Source: Bacteroidota bacterium (lineage in GTDB: Bacteria; Bacteroidota; Bacteroidia; Bacteroidales; DTGW01). Taken from it: a stretch of 32,209 nucleotides of DNA. The notes under the pieces are model-generated. The model saw only the letters and a program-made list of their open reading frames with translations, ran no database searches and was not told the origin of the DNA. Below, piece after piece: positions 7,833 through 16,770 of the stretch (position 1 is the first letter of the stretch; each line of letters begins with the position of its first letter). The translations under genes were made by a program, and so were the position numbers. The DNA lies in the NCBI GenBank assembly GCA_029550865.1, contig JAKPGM010000018.1:1-32209 (forward strand), in the 5' to 3' direction.

Positions 7833-10640
7833 ATGAAAGCAAAAGTAATGATATGGGCTACAGTAGCTTTTATAGCTACTCAGTGTACGCCCCGAAAAGA
7901 AATTACCCCTATCGAAAATGGGGTACTAATAAGTACAGATAAACTCAATGTCAAGGTTCAGTTTTACCGCGATAATGTGGTAAGAGTACAAAAATGGCTA
8001 CCACACGAAAGCGACAAAAAACTGAGTCTATCGGTAATCGTTGATACGCTTGAAGCTATTGAATTACAAAGGGAAGAAAACAAACGATACTATCTGCTTA
8101 CAAGTGGTAAGGTTCGGGCAAAAATTGATTATCGAAAAGGCACGGTTGAATTTTACGATCGCAACCAACAGCCAATTTTAGCTGAAGCCGCCTGTAAGTT
8201 TTCGCCTGTAGTTTACGAAACCGACTCTGCCTATCAGATTGAGCAGCAGTTTATACTTACCCCCCACGAAGGTGTTTATGGATTAGGGCAACACCAGATG
8301 GGGGTAATGAACTATCGCGGAAAAAAAGTACTATTAGCACAGGCCAATACCGAAGCGGTAAATCCCTTTTTAGTATCCACAAATAATTATGGCATCCTGT
8401 GGGACAATTATTCCCTAACCTCCTATACCGATGATGGGAAGAAGTATGCCAGCTGGTGGTCTGATGTAGCTGATAATATTGATTATTACCTAATTAGCGG
8501 AGATAATATCGATAGTGTGATTGCCGGATACCGTTATCTTACCGGGACAGCACCCCTCTATGGTAAATGGGCCTATGGCTATTGGCAAAGTAAGGAACAC
8601 TACGATAACCAGCAAGAAATAACCAGCATTGTTCGCAAATATCGTGAACTACAGATTCCCATCGACAATATCATTCAGGATTGGGACTATTGGAACGGGG
8701 CACCTAATTGGGGTAGCATGCAATTCGACAAAACGCTTTTCCCCGACCCTGAAGGCATGATTAAGGAGTTCCACAAGCGAAATTTCCATTTTATGATTTC
8801 GATATGGCCTGCCATGGGACCCAATACCGATGTGTATAAGGAGATGGAAGCCAGGGGGTTTCTGTATAAACCCATTGGTTGGGCAGGATTTAAATATTAC
8901 GATGCCTACAACCCACAAGCTAACGAGCTATACTGGGAATATCTAAAGAAAGGACTGGCCAGTAAGGGTGTAGATGCCTGGTGGATGGATTCCACCGAAC
9001 CCGATGTCGTCAACGCACTAACCAAAGAAGCCACCAATTACGAATTAAAAAAGATGGGAAGCAACTATCTGGGCACCTTTGCCCGATATCTTAATCCCTA
9101 TTCATTGGTGATGACTGAAAACATTTACAAACACTGGCGGAAGGATTTTTCACAAAAACGCTGTTATATCCTAACCCGATCGACCTATGCTGGGCAGCAA
9201 CGCAACGCAGCAACAACCTGGAGTGGCGATATTGGAGCCAACTGGCAAGTATATCGCAATCAGATCGCGGCAGGAATCAATCACAGCATGTCGGGAATAC
9301 CCTACTGGACTTTCGACATTGGCGCCTTTGTCATAGGAGCATACGAGGGGGTATTTTCAACAGGCGGAAAAAACCCTGCTTATCAGGAATTGTACACGCG
9401 TATGTTTCAGCTGGGTGCCTTTTGTCCCATCTTTCGATCGCATGGTTCTGAAACACCTCGCGAAATATGGGAATTTGGTGAATTTACCCAAACACTCATC
9501 AAATACGACCATCTACGATACCGCCTTATGCCCTACCTATACTCATTGGCATGGAAAGTAACCTCCGAGGGATATACTATCATGAGAGGGCTACCCATGG
9601 ACTTCCCCAAAGATTCAAAAACATACAATATCGACGACGAATACATGTTCGGCCCCGCCATTCTGGTAGCCCCAGTTACCGAATATATGTACTACTGCCC
9701 ACCCCAACCCAGCATAAAGGTAGACCCAAAATATTTTAAGACTCCTGATGGTAAACAAGGCTTGCTGGCACGTTATTACAAGGACGACAATTATAAAATT
9801 TTAGGCAAAGAACAAATCGACAAAAATATCGACGTCTTCTGGTATACTGGTCGCCCAAACTTTGTCACCGACTCTATGTTTTCGATCCGCTGGACGGGAA
9901 AACTTATCCCCGAAGAAAGTGGGAAATATCAATTTCACATGAAAAGCTTCGACAGAAAACGCATTTTTCTGAATGGTCGACAACTGCCTATCGTGTATAC
10001 CAGTGTTGAGCAATACACCGATACTTTCCACCTCGAAGCTGGAAAAAGCTACGACATAGTTGTCGAAACCGAAAACCATTCGACCGGTGCTGCGCGCATG
10101 CAATTGTTCTGGAAAACCCCTTCCATTTTTGCCCGAGAACAAAGCAAAGAGGTAAAAGAAAAAGTACGAAAACTATATTTACCTGCTGACAGCCGTTGGT
10201 ACAATTTCTGGACAGGCGAAACGTTTGAGGGTGGTCAGGAAATTATTACTGAGGCACCCATCGATATCCTACCTCTGTTTGTACGTGCCGGTTCTATCAT
10301 ACCCATGGGACCATTCTTACAGTATTCCAATGAAAAACCAGCCGATCCCATCGAACTTCGTATTTACACTGGTAATAATGGCCAATTTGTTCTTTACGAG
10401 GACGAAGGCGACAATTACAATTACGAAAAAGGTATTTATGCAACCATCGCTTTTGAATGGAACGACCAAAACTCTACACTAACAATAGGGAAACGGCAGG
10501 GGAAATTTCCGGGCATGCTGCAAAACCGAACCTTTAACGTTGTGCTGGTAGGTAAAGATAAAGGAACCGGATTGGAAATATCAAAGAAAATTGACAAAAT
10601 CATCAACTATAATGGTGAAAAAATGGTCATAAAATTTTAA
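7833..10640 (+). CDS. Glycoside hydrolase family 31 (alpha-xylosidase/alpha-glucosidase) with inserted PA14 domain
   Basis: A 935-residue exported enzyme. The N-terminus carries a hydrophobic segment ending IATQC (Cys18), a possible but atypical lipoprotein signal. A beta-sandwich domain is followed by the GH31 (beta/alpha)8 barrel, with the nucleophile in AWWMDSTEPD (D386) and the acid/base in TTWSGDIGANW (D466). A PA14 domain, GLLARYYKDD to MQLFWKTP at about 644-763, sits after the barrel, before C-terminal beta-sandwiches that contain RAGSIIPMGP and YEDEGDNYNYEKG. The WWMDSTEPD form resembles alpha-xylosidase-type GH31s that remove alpha-xylose from xyloglucan, but alpha-glucosidase activity cannot be excluded. 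ATG 7833 (MKAKVM) is chosen; an in-frame start at 7764 lies inside the leader element. The GH67 neighbour supports a hemicellulose role. Confidence 0.93.
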   Translation: MKAKVMIWATVAFIATQCTPRKEITPIENGVLISTDKLNVKVQFYRDNVVRVQKWLPHESDKKLSLSVIVDTLEAIELQREENKRYYLLTSGKVRAKIDYRKGTVEFYDRNQQPILAEAACKFSPVVYETDSAYQIEQQFILTPHEGVYGLGQHQMGVMNYRGKKVLLAQANTEAVNPFLVSTNNYGILWDNYSLTSYTDDGKKYASWWSDVADNIDYYLISGDNIDSVIAGYRYLTGTAPLYGKWAYGYWQSKEHYDNQQEITSIVRKYRELQIPIDNIIQDWDYWNGAPNWGSMQFDKTLFPDPEGMIKEFHKRNFHFMISIWPAMGPNTDVYKEMEARGFLYKPIGWAGFKYYDAYNPQANELYWEYLKKGLASKGVDAWWMDSTEPDVVNALTKEATNYELKKMGSNYLGTFARYLNPYSLVMTENIYKHWRKDFSQKRCYILTRSTYAGQQRNAATTWSGDIGANWQVYRNQIAAGINHSMSGIPYWTFDIGAFVIGAYEGVFSTGGKNPAYQELYTRMFQLGAFCPIFRSHGSETPREIWEFGEFTQTLIKYDHLRYRLMPYLYSLAWKVTSEGYTIMRGLPMDFPKDSKTYNIDDEYMFGPAILVAPVTEYMYYCPPQPSIKVDPKYFKTPDGKQGLLARYYKDDNYKILGKEQIDKNIDVFWYTGRPNFVTDSMFSIRWTGKLIPEESGKYQFHMKSFDRKRIFLNGRQLPIVYTSVEQYTDTFHLEAGKSYDIVVETENHSTGAARMQLFWKTPSIFAREQSKEVKEKVRKLYLPADSRWYNFWTGETFEGGQEIITEAPIDILPLFVRAGSIIPMGPFLQYSNEKPADPIELRIYTGNNGQFVLYEDEGDNYNYEKGIYATIAFEWNDQNSTLTIGKRQGKFPGMLQNRTFNVVLVGKDKGTGLEISKKIDKIINYNGEKMVIKF

Positions 10641-10654
10641 TAGTTTTATCCCAG

Positions 10655-10691
10655 AGCGCTTTGTATTGTATAGAATGCAAAGCGCTTTTTC
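10655..10691 (+). terminator. Rho-independent terminator after the GH31 gene
   Basis: A perfect 9-bp stem, AGCGCTTTG (10655-10663) with CAAAGCGCT (10678-10686), is followed by five T residues. It lies 15 bases after the GH31 stop, so GH31 and GH67 are probably separate transcripts. Confidence 0.85.
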
Positions 10692-10746
10692 TATAAATAC
10701 CCCTTTTTTGCCCAATTTATCACACCTGATAATGAAAATGAGCTTT

Positions 10747-10754
10747 TAATTTTG
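10747..10754 (+). promoter_or_regulatory. -7 promoter box for the GH67 gene
   Basis: TAATTTTG matches TAnnTTTG exactly, 25 bases before the GH67 ATG and after the GH31 terminator. No clear -33 element. Confidence 0.55.
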
Positions 10755-10779
10755 AAATCGTATATCAATACTGTAAATC

Positions 10780-12921
10780 ATGAGAAAATGGGGTTGGATA
10801 TTTTTGCTGGTAGCCATAGCATTTTCTGCTACCGCTGAAGATGGGTACAAATTATGGTTGCGATATCCTTACAAGGATAACGCTCAACAAAGAACATACT
10901 ACGGTTCTTACCTAAGAAACATTTATATTGGACATCATTCCCCAATAGTACAGTCGATACGGGAAGAAATATCGATGGCCAGCCAGGAAATGTTAGGGCA
11001 ATCGCCCACATTTGTTGCGTCCCTTGACGACAGTCCAACGCTCATCATTACCACATTCGACAATTTGCCAATCCTAAAAAAGGATAATTTTTTCGCCAAA
11101 GGTCTGAAAAAGGTCGGCAGGGAAGGATATCTTATTGGCAACACTTCAATTGATGGCCGTCAATGCCTGATAATTACTTCGTTGACCGAACAGGGCTTAC
11201 TCTATGGTACCTTTCATCTGCTACGGATGATAGCCCTCAACGAGTCGCTTGAAAAAGCTCAAATCATTAGTTCTCCCCGAATAGGTTTTCGCGTGCTCAA
11301 TCACTGGGATAATCCCGATGGTAGCATCGAACGGGGGTATGCAGGTCATTCGCTCTGGTATGGATATTCTACCCTGGATACTGTGCGATTGAAGGACTAT
11401 GCCCGGGCAAATGCTTCGATAGGCATTAATACGGTAGTAATTAATAATGTTAATGCCTCACCTGCCATGCTGGCCGATACCAGCCTATTGTTTGCAGCCA
11501 GGCTGGCCAATATTTTCAGAAGATATGGTATCCAAATAATGATGTCTATCAATTTTTCATCCCCAAAATATCTGGGTGGACTTTCCAACTCCGACCCCCT
11601 AAATCCCACAGTGGCCGAATGGTGGAAAAATAAAATAGACGAAATTTATCGTCTCATTCCCGATTTTGCTGGTTTTCTGGTCAAAGCTAATTCGGAGGGA
11701 TTACCAGGTCCGCAGGACTATGGTCGTACCCACGCCGACGGTGCCAATATGCTTGCCAGACTTTTAAAACCTCATGGAGGAATAGTGGTATGGCGAGCAT
11801 TTGTGTACGCTCCGACACAGGAAGACCGTGCCAAACAGGGATATAACGAATTTTATCCCCTCGATGGCCAGTTTTTAGACAATGTCGTTATTCAAATTAA
11901 AAATGGTCCCATCGATTTTCAGCCTCGTGAACCTTTCCATCCACTTTTTGGCGCCTTACAAAAAACGAACACTGGACTTGAACTACAAATCACGCAAGAA
12001 TACCTTGGGTTTTCCACACACCTTGTTTACCTTGCTACGCTATATAAAGAAGTACTTGAGAGCGATACCTATGCCAGAGGTAAGGGAAGTACGGTAGCCC
12101 GTATTGTCGATGGAAGTATTTTTTCTAACAAGCTAACGCTTATAGCAGGAGTTGCCAACACCGGAAACAGTCGCAACTGGTGTGGCCACCATTTTGCACA
12201 GGCCAATTGGTATGCTTTTGGACGGCTGGCATGGGACCATACCCTGACCCCCGAATCTATCGCAAACGAATGGATAAAACTTACCTTTTCGAACAACGAT
12301 AGCGCTCTGAAAATAATTTCAAACCTCATGCTCATGTCGCACGAGGCAGCAGTCAACTACATGACTCCCCTGGGTCTGCACCACTTGATGTCCTACAATC
12401 ACCATTATGGGCCACAACCATGGCTCGATACAGCAGCTCGCCCCGACTGGAATTCTATTTACTACCACCGGGCCGATAGCATAGGTATTGGTTTCGACCG
12501 GTCCAGTAAGGGCTCTAATGCCGTGGCTCAATATTTTCCGCCTTTAAACCGCATTTTTGACGACCCCAATACTTGTCCCATAGAATTCTTGCTTTGGTTT
12601 CATCACATACCCTGGAACTACACCCTCAATACCGGCAATACCCTTTGGACCGAATTATGTCTAAGATACGACAGGGGAGTTAAAACTGTTGATACCATGA
12701 TGATGCTCTGGAAAAAGGCTCAACCTTACTTCGATGCTGAACGTTTTGGAGCCGTAGAAAAGAAACTGATACGTCAGAGAAATGATGCCCATATCTGGAA
12801 AGAAGCATGCCTGCTTTATTTTCAAACATTTTCGCGTTTACCCTTCCCTCCAAACATTGAACCTATAACCCAAACGCTCCAATATTACAAATCAATGAAG
12901 ATAGAACCGCCCATCGAATAA
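10780..12921 (+). CDS. Alpha-glucuronidase, glycoside hydrolase family 67
   Basis: A 713-residue secreted enzyme that removes (4-O-methyl-)glucuronic acid from glucuronoxylo-oligosaccharides. A signal peptide occupies residues 1-19 (cleavage near ATAEDG). The mature start, YKLWLRYPY, is the family hallmark. The three acidic residues known from Cellvibrio GlcA67A (E292, D365, E393) have counterparts at identical spacing: E306 in KANSEGLPGP, D379 in KNGPIDFQPREP and E407 in ITQEYLG. The C-terminal helical domain contains GNSRNWCGHHFAQANWYAFG. Length is normal. It lies downstream of a GH31 gene but appears to have its own promoter. It is convergent with pgl with a 10-base gap. Confidence 0.97.
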   Translation: MRKWGWIFLLVAIAFSATAEDGYKLWLRYPYKDNAQQRTYYGSYLRNIYIGHHSPIVQSIREEISMASQEMLGQSPTFVASLDDSPTLIITTFDNLPILKKDNFFAKGLKKVGREGYLIGNTSIDGRQCLIITSLTEQGLLYGTFHLLRMIALNESLEKAQIISSPRIGFRVLNHWDNPDGSIERGYAGHSLWYGYSTLDTVRLKDYARANASIGINTVVINNVNASPAMLADTSLLFAARLANIFRRYGIQIMMSINFSSPKYLGGLSNSDPLNPTVAEWWKNKIDEIYRLIPDFAGFLVKANSEGLPGPQDYGRTHADGANMLARLLKPHGGIVVWRAFVYAPTQEDRAKQGYNEFYPLDGQFLDNVVIQIKNGPIDFQPREPFHPLFGALQKTNTGLELQITQEYLGFSTHLVYLATLYKEVLESDTYARGKGSTVARIVDGSIFSNKLTLIAGVANTGNSRNWCGHHFAQANWYAFGRLAWDHTLTPESIANEWIKLTFSNNDSALKIISNLMLMSHEAAVNYMTPLGLHHLMSYNHHYGPQPWLDTAARPDWNSIYYHRADSIGIGFDRSSKGSNAVAQYFPPLNRIFDDPNTCPIEFLLWFHHIPWNYTLNTGNTLWTELCLRYDRGVKTVDTMMMLWKKAQPYFDAERFGAVEKKLIRQRNDAHIWKEACLLYFQTFSRLPFPPNIEPITQTLQYYKSMKIEPPIE

Positions 12922-12931
12922 TCTAAAACGA

Positions 12932-13675
12932 TTATCGAAACAACTCTTTAGCAGCCCCTGCGTCGATAAACCAGTATAAATCGCCACGGAGGGGTTTTAT
13001 TTTTGAAGCAGAATATTGGGCAGACTCAGGTTTTTGTTGTAGAATTTCACCAACAATTCCTGCTTTGGCAAATCCAGTTACCTGAAATACTACTTTTGCA
13101 GCATTGTTGATAAGTCGTGGTGTTAAAGTAATACGTCGTTGATGGGTAACTGGATTCTCTGAAGTCTCTACCAGCTTTTCACTACTAAGCAATTCGGATT
13201 GATGCGGGAATAAAGAAGCGGTATGCCCATCGCTACCCATACCCAGTAAAATCAAATCAAAACGCGGAATATTATCCTCTTCCGGAACTACCGATCTTAT
13301 TTCCTGAGCATAACGTTCGGCCTCCTGTTCGGGATCCTCCTCACCCCGGATCCGATGCACCTGTGAAGCAGGTATGTTTATTTTACTCAAAAAATTCACG
13401 TACGCTGTCTTGTAATTGCTCTCGTTATCATCGGGCGAAACACACCGTTCGTCGGCCCAGAAAAAATGAATACGGCTCCAGTCAATATAGTTTCCATAAT
13501 ATGAAGCCAGATAATTAAAAAACAAAACCGGTGTGGTACCCCCCGAAAGCGCTATATAATATTGTTTTGAAGCATTGGAATGATTGAAAACCTGCGAATA
13601 AAACCACCCTGCAAGCTCTTCTGCCAGCTTAACTGGCGTAGGCGCTACAAATAATGAATTTTCCGAAAACCTCAT
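12932..13675 (-). CDS. pgl: 6-phosphogluconolactonase
   Basis: A 247-residue cytoplasmic enzyme of the oxidative pentose-phosphate pathway, hydrolysing 6-phosphoglucono-lactone to 6-phosphogluconate. Family motifs are ALSGGTTP near residue 45, FFWADERCVSPDDNESNY, and LLGMGSDGHTASLFP. DevB/SOL-type 6-phosphogluconolactonases share the fold of glucosamine-6-phosphate deaminases, but the motif wording and the C-terminal LRGDLYWFIDAGAA fit lactonase better. The usual partners zwf and gnd are not adjacent. About 100 bases upstream is a degenerate leader-element copy, preceded by a complete one. Confidence 0.93.
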   Translation of the reverse strand: MRFSENSLFVAPTPVKLAEELAGWFYSQVFNHSNASKQYYIALSGGTTPVLFFNYLASYYGNYIDWSRIHFFWADERCVSPDDNESNYKTAYVNFLSKINIPASQVHRIRGEEDPEQEAERYAQEIRSVVPEEDNIPRFDLILLGMGSDGHTASLFPHQSELLSSEKLVETSENPVTHQRRITLTPRLINNAAKVVFQVTGFAKAGIVGEILQQKPESAQYSASKIKPLRGDLYWFIDAGAAKELFR

Positions 13676-13775
13676 TTATGTATCTTTTTAACAGTCCCTT
13701 GTAATCTATCTTGAAAATCAAAGTATTGCCTCTCTGATTTTAAACATAAGCTTTTATTAAAAACTTCTTCCATTG

Positions 13776-13873
13776 CGTCCGAAATATAGTTTTAAATTTT
13801 TTTGAGCACGTCGGATGTATCACCATTATATCCATAGCCACACCCGTTTGTGAATGCTATCTTATTTCATCCG
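13776..13873 (-). repeat. Degenerate leader-element copy D' in tandem with copy D, toward pgl
   Basis: On the minus strand GATGAAATAAGATAGCATTC followed by ACAAACGGGT aligns with the element's start (GATGAAACGAG, ATAGCAGTATTCACAAACGAG) with short deletions. It ends CATCCGACGTGCTC, an AT-rich spacer, then TTTCGGACG. Its first bases are the CGGATGAAA that ends copy D, so the two are joined head to tail. The middle is not alignable. Confidence 0.6.
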
Positions 13874-13882
13874 TTTTATAGC

Positions 13883-13989
13883 GGTCGGATGGAACTCGCA
13901 TGTGATGAGCTTTCTACACATAGGCAAGAACGAAACTGATAAATATTTTCATTCTCGTTTGTGAATACTGCTATACATGCTCGTTTCAC
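13883..13989 (-). repeat. Leader-element copy D (pgl-cheA intergenic region)
   Basis: Minus-strand sense GGTGAAACGAGCATGTATAG to ACATGCGAGTTCCATCCGAC, near-identical to copy 1 throughout (one indel and few substitutions visible). Outer stem with tandem G-A is intact, and a CGGATGAAA box follows after about 10 bases, giving a potential CATCCG/CGGATG hairpin. A near-consensus TGGCTTTG lies just upstream at 13994-14001. The rest of this 565-base gap (13990-14216) has no recognised feature. Confidence 0.9.
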
Positions 13990-14216
13990 CAGTCAAAGCC
14001 ATTTAAATTTTATTACCACTTTTTTTAATTCTGCGCAAAGTAAATGGAAAAATTTCTTTTTCCATTTACACGTGCCATTAAATTTACAAAACACTGCAAT
14101 TCAATACAATACGCACATATAAACATTTTGACTAATACTTTTATCGTAGTCAAAATTCAGCAAAATGATTATCGAAAATCCACATTCTGCCGATGCAAAG
14201 CACTATTACGATAACG

Positions 14217-14224
14217 TAATTTTG
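14217..14224 (+). promoter_or_regulatory. -7 promoter box for the cheA operon
   Basis: TAATTTTG is an exact TAnnTTTG match, 16 bases before the cheA ATG, implying a very short leader. No TTG at the expected -33 distance. Confidence 0.5.
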
Positions 14225-14240
14225 AATAAAACATTATAGC

Positions 14241-16256
14241 ATGGATCCAATTTTACAGAAATTTCGTAACAAGTTCGTCGAAGAGGCCTATCAACTGCTC
14301 GACCAGTTAGAAAAGACCCTGTTGGAACTGGAACAAAATGTTCAAAACCCAGATCTCATCCATGCTGCTTTCAGGGCGATGCATACCCTAAAAGGAACCA
14401 GCAGCATGTATGGATTTGAAGCCATGAGCGAATTTACTCATCAACTTGAAAATATCTTTCAAAAAATTCGGGACAATAAACTCAACCTCGATAAAAATAT
14501 CATCGATATTTCTCTAAAGGCTGTTGATCATCTACGACAAATATTACAGGACGAAAATCTTGAAAAAGAAGAAAATAAAAAAACGCATTCATCCCTTCTT
14601 AAAGAAGTTCTTGGCATAGAAAATAATCCAACTTTAAGCGCAAATGACTCAAAAGATAACCACCAGGCTATTCCTACAACAAGTGAAAAATCAAATGTTC
14701 ATACCTTTCAGATATTGTTACGAACCGACGAACAATTGTATTTCAGGGGTATCAATCTTCTCAACATATTTAAAGACCTTGCCGAAAAAGGGGAATTCTA
14801 TATTGAACACCTGAAAAACATGAGTAACGAAAACGTCGATTGGTGGAACATAATTTTTACCACCCACATCGACGAAGAAGAACTACACGAAATACTCATG
14901 TTCATTGAGGATAATTGTTTTGTCTCCCGATTAAGCGAACAGAATCTAATTGAGCTTTTTGAACATGCCATTCCCCAGCATGAGGAAAAAAGCATTCTGG
15001 AATGCATCGAAGACAGAAATTTAGATGAAAATGTCAAAAATATTGAGAATCAAAAAGCCAATAATCGTACCAATGTTCATTTACATACTTCCCGTGTTTC
15101 TGTGGATGCAAGTAAGCTCGACCAGTTGATGTACCTGGTAAGTGAGCTGATCACCATCAATTCGCAGCTCACCATATCGGCGAACGAAAATAACATGAAC
15201 CGTCTTCAACAACAGCTTGAAAAACTCGATGGCCTTTCAAAGCAATTCAGAAACAACGCCCTGGAACTACGACTGGTACCACTGGCCGAAATTGTATTAC
15301 GTTTTCAACGGCTTATTCGCGATTTATCGCGGCAATTACAGAAAAAAATAAAACTTGTAACACATGGCATCGACACCGAACTCGACAAAAGTACGATCGA
15401 CCAGCTATACGAACCCTTGATGCACATCATCCGCAACTGCATAGACCATGGCATTGAAGCCCCAGAAATACGCCGACAGAAGGGCAAACCTGAAGAAGGC
15501 ATCATTTCTATATCTGCCTCCCATACGGGAAATCATATCTTTATTAAAGTCGAAGATGATGGTTGTGGAATAGATCACGAAAAAGTTAGACGTAAAGCAG
15601 TAGAAAAAGGTATCTGGCCCGAATCGTACAAACCCACTGAAAAGGAAATATATGATTTGATATTTTTACCTGGTTTCTCAACTGCACAAAGCCTCACCGC
15701 TGTGTCGGGGCGTGGTGTGGGAATGGACGTGGTGCTAAAAAAAATCCAGGATTTACGTGGCAACATCGAGGTGAGCTCACAACGCGAAAAAGGCACCTGT
15801 TTTACCATCTCGCTCGAACAGTCGATGTCAATCCTCGATACCCTACTCTTTAGCGTCGAAAATCAATTTTTCATTGTACCCATTACCGATATTGCCGTAT
15901 GTGAGCAAACATTGTATTCAAATCTACTGGCGCGCGAACGTACAGGCACGCTCACTTTTAGAAATCAACTCATTCCTTATGTAAATCTTCGGAAAATAAT
16001 GCATATCCCCGGACAGTATCCCGAAAAAGTGAAGGTAATTATTGTAAATCATTCGCTGGGACCAATTGCCATCCTGGCCGACAAAATTGTAGGGGAACAT
16101 CAGGCCGTACTAAAACCTCTGGGAAAAATAATTTTACGTAACCAACGATACGTTATCGCCGCCAGCGAAATGGGTAACGGACACATTGCCTTCCTGCTCG
16201 ATATTGGCGAATTATTTCACAGCCAAACCCAAAAAATTACTACAGCAACCATATAA
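14241..16256 (+). CDS. cheA: Chemotaxis histidine kinase CheA
   Basis: A 671-residue cytoplasmic kinase that autophosphorylates in response to receptor signals. The N-terminal Hpt (P1) domain has the phospho-acceptor H48 in AAFRAMHTLKGTSSMYG. A P2-like segment at about 152-245 (HTFQILLRTDEQLYF to WWNIIFTTHIDEEELHEIL) is followed by the dimerisation helices (SRVSVDASKLDQLMYLVSEL). The HATPase domain has the N-box HIIRNCIDHGIE and glycine boxes EDDGCGID and GRGVGMDVV. A CheW-like domain fills the C-terminus from about 525. All key residues are present. cheW starts 12 bases downstream and an MCP follows, so the three form one operon. No cheY, cheB or cheR is visible here. Confidence 0.96.
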   Translation: MDPILQKFRNKFVEEAYQLLDQLEKTLLELEQNVQNPDLIHAAFRAMHTLKGTSSMYGFEAMSEFTHQLENIFQKIRDNKLNLDKNIIDISLKAVDHLRQILQDENLEKEENKKTHSSLLKEVLGIENNPTLSANDSKDNHQAIPTTSEKSNVHTFQILLRTDEQLYFRGINLLNIFKDLAEKGEFYIEHLKNMSNENVDWWNIIFTTHIDEEELHEILMFIEDNCFVSRLSEQNLIELFEHAIPQHEEKSILECIEDRNLDENVKNIENQKANNRTNVHLHTSRVSVDASKLDQLMYLVSELITINSQLTISANENNMNRLQQQLEKLDGLSKQFRNNALELRLVPLAEIVLRFQRLIRDLSRQLQKKIKLVTHGIDTELDKSTIDQLYEPLMHIIRNCIDHGIEAPEIRRQKGKPEEGIISISASHTGNHIFIKVEDDGCGIDHEKVRRKAVEKGIWPESYKPTEKEIYDLIFLPGFSTAQSLTAVSGRGVGMDVVLKKIQDLRGNIEVSSQREKGTCFTISLEQSMSILDTLLFSVENQFFIVPITDIAVCEQTLYSNLLARERTGTLTFRNQLIPYVNLRKIMHIPGQYPEKVKVIIVNHSLGPIAILADKIVGEHQAVLKPLGKIILRNQRYVIAASEMGNGHIAFLLDIGELFHSQTQKITTATI

Positions 16257-16268
16257 AATTGATGTATT

Positions 16269-16751
16269 ATGAGCCAAACCTACCTGTCGTTCATTATTGA
16301 GAAAGAGCTGTTTGCCATTAATGTGGCAAAAGTTCTCGAGGTGCTTCAAAAACAGCCCATCACTCAGGTACCGAATGCGCCCGAATATATTCGAGGCATA
16401 ATCAATTTCCGAGGTGAAGTGGTACCTGTTTTTGAAACACGTGTCCGCTTTCACTTCCCATCTCGTTCCAAGGAGGATAACTATGTCATCATTGTTCTCG
16501 ACCTATCGAACGAAGAAACTATCTTCCGTATCGGGGCCATCGTCGATAAGGTGAAAGATGTCATCAATATCGACGATTCGGAAATTAAACCTGTACCCCT
16601 GATGAGTAAAGATTTTAACACTGAATTTATCTATGGGGTATATAAAACCAATGATGACGAATTTTTGATGATACTCAATGTTGAAAAACTTTTTACTACC
16701 GACGATTACCAGGAAGTAGCAAAAGTTCAGGAACAGGAAATTTTAAGTTAA
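16269..16751 (+). CDS. cheW: Chemotaxis coupling protein CheW
   Basis: A 160-residue single CheW domain that links receptors to CheA in signalling arrays. The N-terminal YLSFIIEKELFAINVAKVLEVL, the segment VPNAPEYIRGIINFRGEVVPVF and the later IGAIVDKVKDVINI are classic CheW signatures. It lies between cheA and the receptor gene, 19 bases before the receptor start, so all three should be co-expressed and form a signalling unit. Confidence 0.96.
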   Translation: MSQTYLSFIIEKELFAINVAKVLEVLQKQPITQVPNAPEYIRGIINFRGEVVPVFETRVRFHFPSRSKEDNYVIIVLDLSNEETIFRIGAIVDKVKDVINIDDSEIKPVPLMSKDFNTEFIYGVYKTNDDEFLMILNVEKLFTTDDYQEVAKVQEQEILS

Positions 16752-16770
16752 ACCATAAAAACATAAGGCT

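Noticed and set aside
12932-13675. Glucosamine-6-phosphate deaminase (nagB)
   Set aside because: Same fold, but WADERCVSPDDNESNY and GMGSDGHTASLFP are lactonase-type.
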